Source: Chlorops oryzae (lineage: Eukaryota > Arthropoda > Insecta > Diptera > Chloropidae). From it: 64,000 nt of DNA. How positions within the stretch are numbered: position 1 is the first letter of the stretch; each line of letters starts with the position of its first letter. Where the stretch lies: positions 76,786,004-76,850,003 of the forward strand of contig CM035807.1 in NCBI GenBank assembly GCA_020466095.1, written 5' to 3'. Shown piece by piece: positions 41,324 through 54,899 of this stretch. Made by a program: the position numbers and the translations under genes. The notes under the pieces are model-generated. The model searched no databases and was not told the DNA's origin. It saw only the letters and a program-made list of their open reading frames with translations.

Positions 41324-43439
41324 TATTATTTGAGAAATGCTTTGCGGTATTAACGAATCGAATTGATATTTTGAAAAACAATTTTTCGAAGTAGACCGAA
41401 GCAGTCTACAGATGTCATGGTCTATTTCAGAGCCATAAACGTTCGAAAATTGCGTTAATAATATAAATAATTTTATTACAATGTTTATTTGGAATGTCAT
41501 TCAACTGTTTTGAATGTGCAAATTAAGACAAAATAAAATTTACATATTTCAATAACAATTTTAATGTATTTTTGCATTTCGCATTCAATTTACTCAGCTG
41601 ATTTTCTGCACTTTGAGACACTTGACATATACATACATACATACATATATATATATATGAATTTATGTTTAGTATGTACGTTAATACGATATCACCCAGT
41701 TAGTATCAATTTAGCATCTCAATGCGAATCTATGTATGTAGGTATAAACAAAAGTGTTCGAATTTTTGTTCGTTTATTGTAAACAAAAAAATTTTCAAAG
41801 CAATTCGAACGTCAGTGAGTTTTATAGCACGGCATTCAAAATAGAAAGAACGCGCGAATCGCGAGCATCTTAAAAATACTCAAAAGTTTATAGTTGCTTT
41901 CGTGGATGGCGTTGAGCGTCGTTTGACAAAGTTTCCACGACGCTTTTTCAAATGCTCTTAATGAGTGTTATTTTTCGTATCTGAAGCTCAATTACAAAAA
42001 ACGACTTCATATTGCGCAGTTACAAAGATAGAACCGGTTCAGCCCTTGCATCTATCTGATAGCTTAAACTTAAAGTTGCCATAAGCACACGGCTTAGACT
42101 TCAGTTTGAAGCTTTTGTGCTTTCTGACTTTTGACTCAATCTATTTACAGGTTTTCAAGCAATTTAATCGAAATAAATAATTACTGAGCTTCACGGTAGA
42201 CGGAATTCTTTGGATAAATTTTCAATCTTCAACGATAGGGTTCTTAGGGTTTTATTTTTTTCGAATTTTCCTAGAGTAAAGTTGGAGGTGTGTTTTCTAT
42301 GAAAGCAGTTTTATGACACTATTGATGGCATTTTCTTAAAAGTTTAAGATAATGTGTATCTTCTGCAAAGAACGTCATCGCATCTTGGTAGTACAGCACT
42401 GAGTTGGTAGGTATCAAAGACCTTTCATAGATCAACTAATTTCCAAACGTTTTAAACACGTCCAAATTAATACTTCAATTTCCCCTTTTTGGAAAATTGT
42501 GAAAACAAGATCTTCAGTTGGGCTGTAGTGGGTTAAAAATGTGTTAGAAGTGTATTATTCAGTTATTTATGACGGTTATGGGAAACCACAAAATGAAACC
42601 AAATGACATCGATTTTTATTTATTCATTTTTGGTTTGTTCTCTCATCGTTCATGGTGAGAAATGAAAGAAAAACTTACGGAAAAAAGGAATCAAACTAAT
42701 AAAACAACAAATGAAACGGAATCGTTAGTACAAAAAAGGCGCAACAATGGCCACAATGTAACCCGAGCAGAAAAAGAAAAAAATCGAAAACAAGCGTTAC
42801 AGCTTGCTGTTCTGATTTCCATTGGGAAATCAATTGACAAAAAAAAAAAGAGAAAAAGAAATAAGCACAACAGAATTGAGGAAAAAATATCATAAACATT
42901 TTCAGCTCTGACAATCAATGAAAATTTGTTCCGTGGGTCGTTTCGTGCCGTGTCTGGCTGCATCTATTCCAGGCACATGTGTATTGCGTCCTAAGCCGTG
43001 CAACCTACGCATATAGCGCATATAGCGAGCATTCATTGTCAACGCAATGATTTGCCATCATGGAATCCTGGTTTGTTGATTGCAGAGTCATGCAATCGAG
43101 ATTTTCCGTACCGACTACTCCTAAGTGACAATGAAGCAATGGCGGATATACATACATGTCTTGACGTGCCCAATCCCTTAACCATGTTTTGTTTTTATTT
43201 TATTTACAGCCTTTGCTTGGTTCTGAGTAATTTGTGTTTCGTACCAAGTTTATTTGGATCTTAGAGGGACTGAGCTGTTTCTAAAACAACTACACTCGTA
43301 GGGACAGGTTCCCATGTTATCCTCTTCACGGGCTTGATTTTATAATTGCATTGCGGAATATAAAATTCGATTTCAGGAAACTGATTCTTCAAGATTCATT
43401 ACGTTGAGGCAGCTCACTGTTTTTTTCACACAGCAGACA
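41324..43439. other. Intergenic, no gene recognised
   Basis: AT-rich, with a TACA/TATA run at 41620-41660 and lysine-rich frames at 42660-42900 that follow from A content. No splice-flanked exon with coding character noticed. Confidence 0.4.
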
Positions 43440-43745
43440 TACACATACTTGGTGTTGAAGGTATATTGCGTTTGTGCGTACGTGTGTAACAGCGAGAGCC
43501 AGTTCAGATAGAGCATCGATTCAGCCGTGGCTGTCTATCTATCTGCCCAACTGTGTACAATCGAAGGAGTTCAGCTATCTTGACGAAATTCAGTGTGCGT
43601 ATGGGCGGAGATAATTTAATTTATTAGTATTTGAAAAGTGGTCGTTGCAAAGGGGTGGTTTTTATAAAAATTCCTCTTCTACCCACAATTCATAAGAACA
43701 TTAAAGTCAGTATACGAAACCCCCTGAATAGATTATGTCAATGGG
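43440..43745 (+). mobile_element. Diverged Helentron remnant G
   Basis: GGTATATTGCGTTTGTGCG, GAGCCAGTTCAGATAGAGCA and ATCGAAGGAGTTCAGCTATC follow the order of the A-F family, with many changes and a shortened centre. Confidence 0.65.
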
Positions 43746-46700
43746 CGTGGTCCTACAGTCTCTTTTTAAGTTTTTTCGGGTATTGTGTAAGCTGAGGCGA
43801 CCGTTCATAACGTCTTCTACGCTTGGTCTGTCACTTTTAAATACGAGCCGACCATCATCAACGACACGAGCCCGAAATTCATCCAGATGTTCCAATTGTT
43901 ATGGCTTCCAAAGGAACTTTTCTGCGACTATTTTCTTTTATTTTTTTTTAGTAATTTAATGGACCAGTCTAGAGAGATCTTGGTGGCTACCTTCAAAACG
44001 CTATTTCATCAAGTTCAGAAATGTTCTAAATACTTTGTGGTAAAACGTTTGGAATAACATTCTCCATTTCTCAATTTAAATTAAAAATCTATAGGTGATG
44101 GAAAAATTGTAATTTAACTTTGACAGAGAAAGAAATTTCTACTCTATTATCCTTTGCAATTTAGTTTTGAAAATCTTTTCATTCATTCGAAAGAAAAGCG
44201 CCACTAATTGAATGACCATAGAAGCTTCTAAAAGTGAAGCCATTTATCTTTTTCCACAATAGAATTCACATTGGCATTAGCAGATACAATGAAGTCGATT
44301 GCAATTGCAATGCTCAAAACATGTTACCTTCAACTAGTGCATGTCACATCCTGTTGCTCCGCGCGCGCACACAGTTCGAACATACTTCAGTCGCATTTGC
44401 ACATTTTGCACCCAATTAGCAATAAATTTCCAGCGCGGTTTGCACAAAGATCACTTCGAACACGAATCGAAATTGTGCGGGAAAAGCATATTCATTGTGA
44501 TAAATTTGTTATCGCTGTCAGATATTACGTCGGGCATTCGAGCGATGCCTTACGTTGCGAAGGCTGCAACGGGTGCGACGGTTGCGACGGCTGCGAAGGG
44601 TTGAAGACAATTGTTACAATAGCAATGATCGTTGCAAATAGTATTTCGCGTTAGGGCTTACTATGAAAGGATATTGAGTTTACAAACACGACGATTTAGA
44701 GCAGCTGTAACTGTAAATTTAAGTCAATTTGATGGCGGCGCACAAGTACAATGGTATACACAAAAACATGTATGCGTGTGAATGGCTGTCCTTGAAACAT
44801 TCTTGCAGAAATGTGACCCAAAATTTGTTGGGTGGTGCTAACACTGACATTGAAGAGACTAGTTACATAGGATTTTATTGGGCTCAAGTGAAACTGTTCA
44901 AACGAGTCGGTGGCTCAGGGAACAGTTTTTACCCTTCTGAAACAGAAGGAATTGTATTAGAATTCAACTCAAGACTTCGAGATTGGCTCTTTTTAATGTG
45001 ATTTGCTCTTGGTTTTTGCGAAATTTTTTACTGTTCTTTCCAATAAAAATTTTATAATTATCTTACAATGCAATTTTGTGTTTCTTTTTAAAATGGCGAA
45101 TCTAGTATGTACTTAAAATTATTGCACAATATGTAATACACTATACTCAATGCGATTGTTACCAGTGTATATAGAAAATTAGACTAGCATGTCTTTAGCA
45201 CAAGGATTTAAGTGATAATAAATAAAAAAATAAAAAATAAATTAATTCGTATTGATAGATCCAATTTCAGAGCGCCGACAAGTTCAAGCCATTAAGAATT
45301 TATGTCCCGCTTGAATTTTTTTGTTAACGATTTTTTCATTAAGGGATTTGGTTAGCCGCCACAGCTTCGAGTCTCAGGCTACTTGGGTACCTGCCCAGAC
45401 TAGCCATTATGACTGCAGGAATTCTCATAGCAAAATCATGGCGCATTGTATGTGGCGCTCTAGCGATGTATCAATAAACCACAATCGAATTCGATGGCAC
45501 AGCAGTGTCCGCGCAAGACAACGGCAAGGATGAAGGAAACGCTACCATCAACAATGAAAAAGAGAAAAGCATACGTAAAATGTTGGAAGGGAAGACAAAG
45601 ATTCAAAAAAAAAAAGCAAGATTGGCTCACCATATCAATATCAACGCATAAGTGTGTGCTTGTAGTAACGTGCAGAACTTTGCACAGACTCCGCATGACA
45701 TACCGTGTAGAAGTGCGCCTGGAAAACATGAATATAAATTTCAATTCCCGACACCCTAAGTGGCGGGCAAATGAAATAACATTTTCATTTAACAAACGTT
45801 ACTCCTTCAGTGAGGCAGATCCCTTAAATGTACCAGTACAAACATCACGCACGAACATGTGTATGACATATTACACTAACACATATGGCGATAGCATATG
45901 CTCCATTGCTGTACGTTCGCTGTGCAACAATTGCAACAATTGAAGACCGCGACGGCAGAAGTGACTGTGTGACAATGTCATTGGAATATCTCGGAAGATG
46001 CAAGCTCAGCAAAGTGAAATGGTGATGTATTGCGAATTTGTTGCATTGATTACTTTTCTTCGACCAAATTAAAGTTGGAAGAAATATTTGAGAAAAATTC
46101 AATACTAAGAGCCAATTTCACCAAAGGCATTTAATTTTAATCACCCATTGGCATTTGACTACGCCTTTAATTTTCATCCCATTTCACCGAATCCAAAATT
46201 CAATAACGCGGAAGTACGGCAGCAAATTTTATTCTTAGTGCAACAACGTCGTTTTTAGCAAAATAAATAAATGAAATATGTCATTAAAAATACCCAGCAA
46301 GCATTTCCATAAACTTTTTACAAAGGCTTCCTACTAATTTGTTTCCAAGAAGCTTTCCAAATTCCTTCCGAGCATTCGTGTTCTCAAAAATTTTCAAGCT
46401 CTTCGCAAATGTGTCTGACCGAAGCCAGACACGCTCAAATAAATTTGCAATTTTTCTTGCAAGTACGTTCGAGCACTGGCTATACACGCTCAAACAAAAC
46501 GCCAAATACTTGCTCAAACATCAGTTGTCTTTGGAGTTTGAAGGAGCAAACGTGTACAGATGTCGTTATATTAAATAAAAAATATTTTTGAAAAAGAAAC
46601 TGATATTTCTATTTAAAGTCGTCACTTCTCTTTAAATTTATATATTTGATATATTTTAATTAATTTAATTTTATATTTTGGAGTATATTGCTCAAAAATT

Positions 46701-49229
46701 TTTGCCATGCCCCATTTTTAGGTTTTAACATCTTCCGACCAATTTTCACTCTTCGAAAGTCGGGCTCAACTGAATTTTTACATTGCACTCACATTTTTTC
46801 TCAAACACAAGGCCACACCTCGAAAAAATCAAAAAATTTTGATTTTGCTGTAATTTTTAGTCAAACAAGAAACGATGCTTTCAAGCAGCGCCACACACGG
46901 TCAAATATGCTGTGCTTGCAAACATGCTTGCGAAATTATTTGAGCGATATTTGCAGTTTTGTGTTGGCTTCGAATATAATTATTTCCAATCGCTTTATAA
47001 TATTTTAATTTAATAAATTATATATAAATAATATGTAAATATATAATAATAAAATAATGATATGATGAAATAGTTTTTCTTATTAAATCATCTGTTTCCA
47101 TTAGGAAAACACAGAGTTGCATAAACTCTATTTAAATACCCGATATAGGCCATTTATTAACGAGCTGCCATTTAGGCTGATGAAAATGAAAATCAATTTT
47201 TAAATGAAGATTCGTATTTAGATATGCTTGGTCTAGGCGGATTCGTCGGTGCCTTTAGAGTGTTCTATGACTCTTTTAGTCATGAACTGATGATATACCA
47301 CTAAATGATTAAAGAATCAGATCAAACGAAATGTTAGGTTGCCAATACCGCCGAAATTACCGCAAATATAAAACATATGCAAACATATGGAACCAATTTT
47401 AATCAACTGTGGATTTCATTGTAACTGACTCATATGTTTGCTTTTGTTGAATATTTAAAAGAGCAAAAATTTGTACTACTTTTCTGATAGTAAAATAAGT
47501 AAAATAAGAAAATTTCCAACTTGAAATGGAATGCATAATTAAATTGAGTACAATCCTCATTTTAATATATAATGTATTTAAATCCCTGCAATAAGTATAC
47601 AACGAGTCGACCGGTACTACTCTGCGTATGAGCGATTTAAAATGAATCATCACGTCTCTCTGCTTCAACATCTTTTAGTCTTTTGTTCTTTTGTTTTTCA
47701 CCCGATAAAATCGCAATCGTATTTTAAACTCTTCTCGAAAATTCAAGCAAACTATTAAAATCCAAAATAGAAGCTCGTAAAGATGCGGCCTACTTGCAGA
47801 ATCAGTAGAACATCCATTGACCTGATACTTTAACCGACTTTGACGTCTCAATTCGAGTGAATGGCGTAAGAGATTTTTGCGGATATCCCGGACTGGAGAG
47901 CCATCTTAGCTTAAGCCCCATAAACGACCTGTTTATTTTGCCAATCCAGTTGACAGAGTCAAAGACATAAGCCCATTTAGGGCAATGGCTGTAGTAAATC
48001 TTCTGCGCCGAGAAATTTGAGAAATCCTACGAATCCTACCACACGGCTCCACGGGTGACATCAATAAGATTTCGAAAGTTTTATGCCAGCAGAAGAGCAG
48101 TAGCATGGTGCCTGAAAATTGTGAAATTTCACGAACGCAAAGCATTAGTTCGAAAGCCAGTGCATGTTGCAAGGATTTCGTATGACTGCGATTTTATATC
48201 CTGAATACAGAAATGCATAATTGAAAGTGATGAAGAGGAAAATGATAGCAGCAGCCACAACGTTCAGGCTCTATCGTTCGAAAATTCTCCTTTTCGTAGA
48301 GCTCTCATAACTGGGGAACAATTTTCTGGTTATTAAATTTGAACAAATGCAATTTGAGAAGAAGAAGAATGAGAAGGGGTCGAGGATCTTTGCATGAATT
48401 TCTTAACAAAATATGAAAAGCCATTGAATTTTATTTGAATCTTGTAATTTTATTTCTTTCATTTTCAGTGGTTTTTTTTGTGTGCCATTTTTTGGAACAT
48501 TTTTCACTGTCTTTCAATGTGATTGTCGTGCGAAGCGAAAATGGATGCTGCGTAGCATTTCTCTTAATGCTGTGCTAAGTGCAAACGATTTGCAGCTGAT
48601 CTGGGCACATGCGAATCACAGTTCAAGAAGAATCTTTCCGCTTTTTTCCTTTTGTTTTTTAGTTCTATTTTATTTTTTATTGTTTTTGCAGCATCAACAA
48701 AATGCGCACACTCATATCTGCATAAACGACCGAACAAATGCGCACGAATCAACTTGAATGTTCCGGGGGGAAGCGGTTTATGGCTTTGAGTCGGAATCGT
48801 TTGTGAGCGGTTTCTGTGCTCTCTTTCCATAGTTTTTCCACTGTTGACTCGGAATTTGAAAACTTCTGCACTTTTATCTTAGTGTCCAGCCAGTCATTTT
48901 GATTTATTGCCAATGATTTTCCAACTTATTGATCAGATTATGTGGGCGTTTATTTTCCTTTAGAATTTGTTTACATTTCGGATTGATCTTATTTTTTTCC
49001 TGCTTTTTATTGATGCGAGGTTGTTTTAAGAAAACTTCCATATTCCTTTATCCAATAAGGCAGCAAAGTAGGATGACAAATGGAGGTCACGTTCCCAAGA
49101 AATAATACGTGAATTGGACGGCCTTTTTTCCTAAATCAAATCAATTTCACTAAATCCCTCACCAAATTAATTTGTTCAGAGCTCGAAATTTCAAAGTCAG
49201 CTGGCGCATATTTAAAGTATTTTTACTTT
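43746..49229. other. Intergenic, no supported gene
   Basis: Contains a TGCGACGG-type short repeat at 44550-44600 and scattered frames (44271, 44729, 45494) without homology, splice support or coding composition. 46290-46940 has GCTCAAAC-rich repeated sequence, perhaps an old MITE. Confidence 0.4.
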
Positions 49230-49530
49230 ATTCAAATAAACTTAACAAAACTTAATTTAACTTGAATTAACTGAACTGAACTTAACTTAAGGGGATGGTA
49301 TGTATGTTGGAGTGGTTGTGGCCGTTTACCGGCCCATTGTGATACCACGAGAGGTTTTCTTGTGTTTGTGTGAATGCATGTCTTTTTATGTAGTGTGCCC
49401 CAAACATGTGATATTTGAAAAACCAGTGCAAGGCTTGGAGCACCGCACTCCGTTTCGCCTGTGCCGGAAATCGAACCTCGGATCCCGGGATCAAGAGCAC
49501 AGCACGCATCCCCTACGCTATCCCAGAGCC
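49230..49530 (-). mobile_element. tRNA-derived SINE
   Basis: Minus-strand head GGCTCTGGGATAGCGTAGGG has a perfect A box TAGCGTAGGGG (49520-49510) and a B box GGTTCGATTTC (49477-49467), 32 bases apart as in tRNAs. The tail at 49230-49290 is built of TTAAG/TTCAGTT-like units. It cannot fold as a full tRNA, so a SINE fits better. Confidence 0.7.
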
Positions 49531-49902
49531 AGAAGGTGATGGTATAGTTTAAAAAAATTTTGGGTAGATTTTTTATTTATTTCTGAATGTACAACGTTTT
49601 AATTAATTTTTTTAATAGTTTATTATGAAACAAAAAAAAATGTTTCTCTAAATTTGTAAGAATTTTTTTCATAATTTAATTTTTTTAATATTTATTTTTT
49701 CCCCGAATACGTTTGATCTTGTTTGTGACCTTGTTCTATCAGTGTCGTTATCCTCATTTTCAACATCAGGCGGGCTAGAGGCAATTCGGAGGCTTCAGAC
49801 ACCAGTACAGAAAAATGCAGGCAACCGGTGTTTTCGACAAAAATATAACAAAAAATCCCACTTATTCGACGTATGCGTAATTTTTCCAACCCAAAATAAA
49901 AA

Positions 49903-50735
49903 CAAGTAAGGGTGTTATAGTCAGGCGAGCTTGACAATAGACTACCCGACACAGACACACATGTTCAAATAATTTTTAATATCCAGAGGTGTTTAAGGCC
50001 ATTATAGGCCCCATATACCGACTTTTGATAGATTTTTTTATGAGAACTGCCCCTTTGCCACGCCCACTTTTCCAATTTTTGTTGAACTATAAGCGGAGGC
50101 TTAAATATACGCTCAAATTTTAAGTTTCATTAAAATATTTCGAAAAAGTCCGATTTTGGGGCAGTTTTGGGATTTTTGTGACAGACCCTAGTACTGGAGC
50201 TACCCTTATAAATGGACCGATCAAGGATATTTTTTGGAAGGATGTTTAAGGCTACAAAGGAAGCATAAGTGCCAAATTTCGTTCGAGTCCCATTTGAATT
50301 TCGGGTGTAGGAGACAATTTTCGAAAACCGCCCTTCTGCAACCCCCACTCTTTCAATTTTTGGAAATCGTATTACTTGCCTTTAAACATGTTCAAATATC
50401 AAATTTCATCAAAATATGTTGAAAAACTTAGATTTTAGAGCAGTTTTTGTGATTTTCGTAACAGACCCTAGTACTGGAGGTACCCCTAAAAATGGTCCGA
50501 ACTTGTTCTTACTCATGTCCCCGTGAGGACGCATACCAAATTTTGTCGAGATAGCTCAACTCCTTCGATAAGATAACTGTATACAGACAGACGGACGGAC
50601 ATGTCTAAATCGAATCTCCTGTTGACGCTGATCATTTCTATATACATTTTGTATGGTCTATGACTGGTTCTGGGTGTTACATACAACCACACAAACGCAA
50701 TATACCCTCGACACAGAGTGTGTCGGGTATAAAAA
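49903..50735 (-). mobile_element. Helentron, full-length copy E
   Basis: CAAGTAAGGGTGTTATAG at the left; ACACAGAGTGTGTCGGGTAT at the right. The 3' hairpin reads GTCAGGCGAGCTTGAC with one mismatch. The GTCY block is reduced to a few units at 50584-50600. Confidence 0.85.
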
Positions 50736-50744
50736 TAGATACAT

Positions 50745-51110
50745 TGCAATACTCGAGAGCGTCAGACATTGATACAGTAAACGCGCTTTATGTTCCTGAT
50801 AACCAATATATATTAATCTGACGTTTAAGTGGAGGTGCATGGCCATAAATAGAGGTGGAAAAAAAGAAAAAAAAACAGTTACTCGAGCGTGGCAGATATT
50901 CACAGTGAATGTAAAGTGGACTCCTAAAAGCGTTATCTTTCAATGACGTTTCGGAGGTGGCCAAAGCTCAGGAATGATTTTTGAAAATGTACAAAAAAAA
51001 AACGGTAACCTTGAGATACTCGAGCGCGTCAGTTTTTTATGCATAGGCATCAACTTGATGTCTTTGTTGCCATGAATGATAATCTGACAATTATTCTTTT
51101 TATAATTAGA
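50745..51110. repeat. Three degenerate ~130-bp repeats after Helentron E
   Basis: ATACTCGAGAGCGTCAG (50750), TTACTCGAGCGTGGCAG (50879) and ATACTCGAGCGCGTCAG (51017) recur with similar spacing; partly similar TCTGACGTTT/AATGACGTTT follows. Weak but regular. Confidence 0.45.
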
Positions 51111-51857
51111 TGTAACAAAAACAATCTATATATGTTTATTTATATGGAGAGAGGGAGAAAGAGAGAGAAAAAAGGAAACGAAAAGGATTCGCGATTCACA
51201 GTTTTCCAGTTTTAAAAGCTCTTTATTGACACGGAATGCTTATTTTTAAATTCACAAAATCATTTGAATACACTACAACTTAGCCAAAGCTATTCCGATT
51301 AAATGTGCCATTTTTCCTACTTTGCCCCACAAAAAACGTCAGATCATTTGTTTTTCGTGATCCTTAAAGGATTTTCTTCAAAATAAAAAAAAACCAATAC
51401 GATTTTTTGTTCGTCTTGGCATCCTCTATCACCCCGATCCGGATGTTCTAGCTCTCGTGAATCACCCTCTATAGAATAAGTTAAAAATTCTAAGAAATTT
51501 GACACTTAAACTTTTTCAAAAAACTGATTACAACTAGTCTAGTTTGGGTTTAGTTCCAAACTCGTCCATTTATATTTATATATATAATTATAGGAAGAAA
51601 TTATTCTTTTCCCACACAGAGAGTAGAGTAAGTATTAATACGTAATTTTTACACAATGTCAGGCATGATACGCCAAAAGCTTCTTCATCAGCATTTCAAA
51701 AATCGTGTTTTTTGAGTTATGACATCTTTGAAGTAATGAACTGTGCGAAATAAACAAATAAAAATAAAAAAGTTTTTTCTTTAAACGGACTTGAAGCCCG
51801 TCGGGCATATGTCTTTCTTGTTTTCGGACATAAACCAAACCCAATTTTTGGCCTTAA

Positions 51858-52077
51858 TGCTGGCCACTCACGCTATACCGATCGAAGCGATTGGTATAAA
51901 GTATGTTGCCCACACACGACACACCGATCCGTAAACCGTCATTTCGCTCTAGTCGTCGTGCGGTCAACATGTCAGCTAAAATTACTCCAGAAAGGCTGCA
52001 CAAACCACCCCTCACACGCGTAACTTTTTGTCAACATGGACAAATCGCTTCGATCGGTATAGCATGAGTGGCCAGCA
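51858..52077. mobile_element. 220-bp PIF/Harbinger-like MITE
   Basis: Inverted ends TGCTGGCCACTCAYGCTATA continuing through CCGATCGAAGCGATT (about 36 bases, one mismatch), with TAA on both sides (51855-51857, 52078-52080). A three-base TWA target duplication is the PIF/Harbinger hallmark. Confidence 0.82.
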
Positions 52078-52080
52078 TAA

Positions 52081-54038
52081 GTCCGCTATAACTTCGGACT
52101 GAGGGCCCGTGGGCCTTAAGTCCATGGGCTTTATGTCACGGCACCATTTTTCGTTTTGCTGCACTGAGAAAATCACTCAAAAAAGTAAAAAAATATGGTG
52201 AAAAAATATGTATTATATCGAGTGATTATGAATAACTTTGCAAAAAAAAAAAAAAAAAAGATTCGCCTTTTGAAGCAACTTAATTGACCGACCGGAAGTC
52301 TTGTTACCGGCATATTAAAATAAATGTGCGGCAAAAAAGCTTTCAACCGCAATGGAACACACAGTGGAGCGAAACGGATACTCTGTCGGAACATCATAAT
52401 GACATGAGTGAGATGAACATTTAGCATCGCATCCGGTTGGAAAGTTGCTCTCTTTGAGCCATGTAGCCACGCAACAACATGATGTTTGGGAAAATAATGC
52501 TGGTCATTTCGCGTTGACTTGACATGTAAATTTTTGCCGCATCGTTATATTGTCAGCAATAAACTAATTTTCCAGACACTTCCGCTTATAGTACTCACAA
52601 TGAGCACACACCCAATTCTGTTGAAAGGGGCACCCTACGATAGAAGCAATCTGAGCGTTTAGATTTCGTTGGGAGCTGAGAAGGTACATGGTCAGGCAAT
52701 TTGTAAGACATAAAATTTTTAAATGCTCTCATTTTCTGATACTACATGCAATGTAAATAAAAAAAAGTTTTTTTTTTTTATACTTTGATGAATGAGAAAA
52801 GAACCTTAGATAAGGAATTCGCAGAAATTTGAGATGGGTGAAAGGACTTTGTAGCAGTTAATTAAAATGCCTTTGAAAAAGACGACTTGAAAGTTGCGAC
52901 AATTTATCGAGTCATTGGAAAAAATGTAAAAAAAAAATTTTAGAATGGCATAGTCTAAATAATAGTACTTGTTTTGCGAGAGGAAGTACCTGCCGCCATT
53001 TCCGTTCAAGACAAAGGCTTTCTATTTTTTAAGCACATTGATTTTGAAGGCACATTGGCCATATTGACCATGCAATTTACTGACAGCAAATGCTGATGAA
53101 TTCTTTGAATTTCATTCAATAAGGACGTATGTATCTATCCTGTTAGGCTTTTAGTGGCAGTGTTTCATTTGTGCTTTGAATAACCTTGATACTTGAAAGG
53201 ATTGATATAAAAAATGTTTCTATATTTTTCTTACAGAAATCGATACCAATGCCACAGGCGGATGGGTCAATGCAGTCTTATTATACGATTTTGAAATTAT
53301 GGTAAAAGCGTTGCACTCTTCTGTGCAGTAGTTCATGGTAGGTTAAGGTTCCGCTATCCAGCGGGATTTTGTCTAAGACCTTAAAACGTGCGTGATTTTA
53401 AGAACAATTAATCAATATGAATTATTTTATTAATTCGAAATGAAACGGAATGCAATAAATGATGAACAGGAAAGTAATGTGTCATCACTTAAATATTGTT
53501 TTATGCATTAAAAAGTAAGGCAAAATAGAAGGATAATTTAAAAATTCTTGATTATAAATTACATTTAAAGGTAATGCAAAACGGAAGGCCTTAATTATCC
53601 TAAGACATCGCCGTGTTAAAAAAGAATGTATTATTCGATGAATGCACCTTATAATAAAATGTTCTTCTTTGGCTTAATATGCCTTACGTTTTCCCGCTGG
53701 GTAAGGAATATTTAAATAACAGATAAACAAACCATAACACATAGGTACATATAAGGTAAATATTCATATAATTATAATTTATTTTTAAGAGGTTTAGCAA
53801 AAAAATTGCGCTTTTTGGTTTATTCTCTCTTTCTCTTTGATATATTACGATGGCTGTATACTTATTTGTTCCTGTCGCATGGAATGGATGCATGAAGGAA
53901 AGAACGGCCGGCTAATCAAATTGCCTTTCGAAAACAAGAGTTTAATGTAATATTGCTCGTTCCTTGATATCTTTTTCTACAGCGCCATTTTGCATTTGGC
54001 AACACATTTAAGGCCAGTATAGATTATGTACTTCATAG
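52081..54038. other. Intergenic or intronic, one weak exon candidate
   Basis: AT-rich. At 53237-53302, an open 66-bp stretch lies between TTTTTCTTACAG and GTAAAA in two frames; no partner exon is known. The rest shows no coding or repeat structure that I can name. Confidence 0.35.
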
Positions 54039-54899
54039 TTATACCCGACACACTCTGTGTCGAGGGTATATTGCGTTTGTGTGGTTGTGTCTAACACCCA
54101 GAACCAGTCGAGATAGACCATACAAAATATACATATATAGAAATGATCAGCGTCACCAGGAGATTCGATTTAGACATGTCCGTCTGTCCGTCTGACCGTC
54201 TGTCCGTCTGACCGTCTGTCCGTCTGTCCGTCTGTCTATATACAGTTTTCTTATCGAAGGAGTTGAGCTATCTTGACAAAATTTGGTATGCGTCCTCACG
54301 GGGACATGAGTAAGATTAAGTTCGAGAATGGACCCGATCGGACCATTTTTAGGGGTACCTCCAGTACTAGGGTCTGTTACGAAAATCACAAAAACTCCTC
54401 TAAAATCGAAGTTTTTCAAGATATTTTGATGAAATTTGATATTTGAACATGTTTAAAGGCAAGTAATATGATTTAAAAAAAATGGAAAAGTGGGCGTGGC
54501 AGAAAGGCGTTTTTCGAATATTGTCTCTTACACCCGAAATTCAAATGGGACTTGAACGAAATTTGGCAGTTATGCTTTCTTTGTAGGTCCATTATTAAGG
54601 GTACCTCCAGTACTAGGGTCTGTCACAAAAATCTCAAAACTGCCCCAAAATCGGATTTTTTTGAGATATTCCACTGAAACTTAGAATTTGGGCGAATATT
54701 AAGGCCTCTGATTAGAATTCAAAAAAATTGAAAAGTGGGCGTGGCAAAGGGGCAGTTTTCATAAAGAAATCTATCAAAAGTCGGTATATGGGGCCCCTTG
54801 TGGTCTTAAACACCTCTCGATATTAAAAAATATTTGAACATGTGTGTCTGTGTCGGGTATTCTATTGTCAGGCTCGCCTGACTATAACACCGTTACTTG
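54039..54899 (+). mobile_element. Helentron, full-length copy F
   Basis: Starts TTATACCCGACACACTCTG, has a GTCCGTCTGACC-type block at 54180-54237, ends with GTCAGGCTCGCCTGAC and ACACCGTTACTTG. Very similar to copy C, so probably recent. Confidence 0.86.

Noticed and set aside
41166..41381. 71-aa minus-strand frame
   Set aside because: Lies over the terminal repeats of the pogo-like element.
44271..45943. Frames of 127, 90 and 149 aa
   Set aside because: No conserved motif, no consistent splice sites, and composition matches surrounding non-coding DNA.
49467..49530. Functional tRNA gene on the minus strand
   Set aside because: A and B boxes fit, but acceptor-stem pairing and anticodon arm are not evident; a SINE head explains it better.
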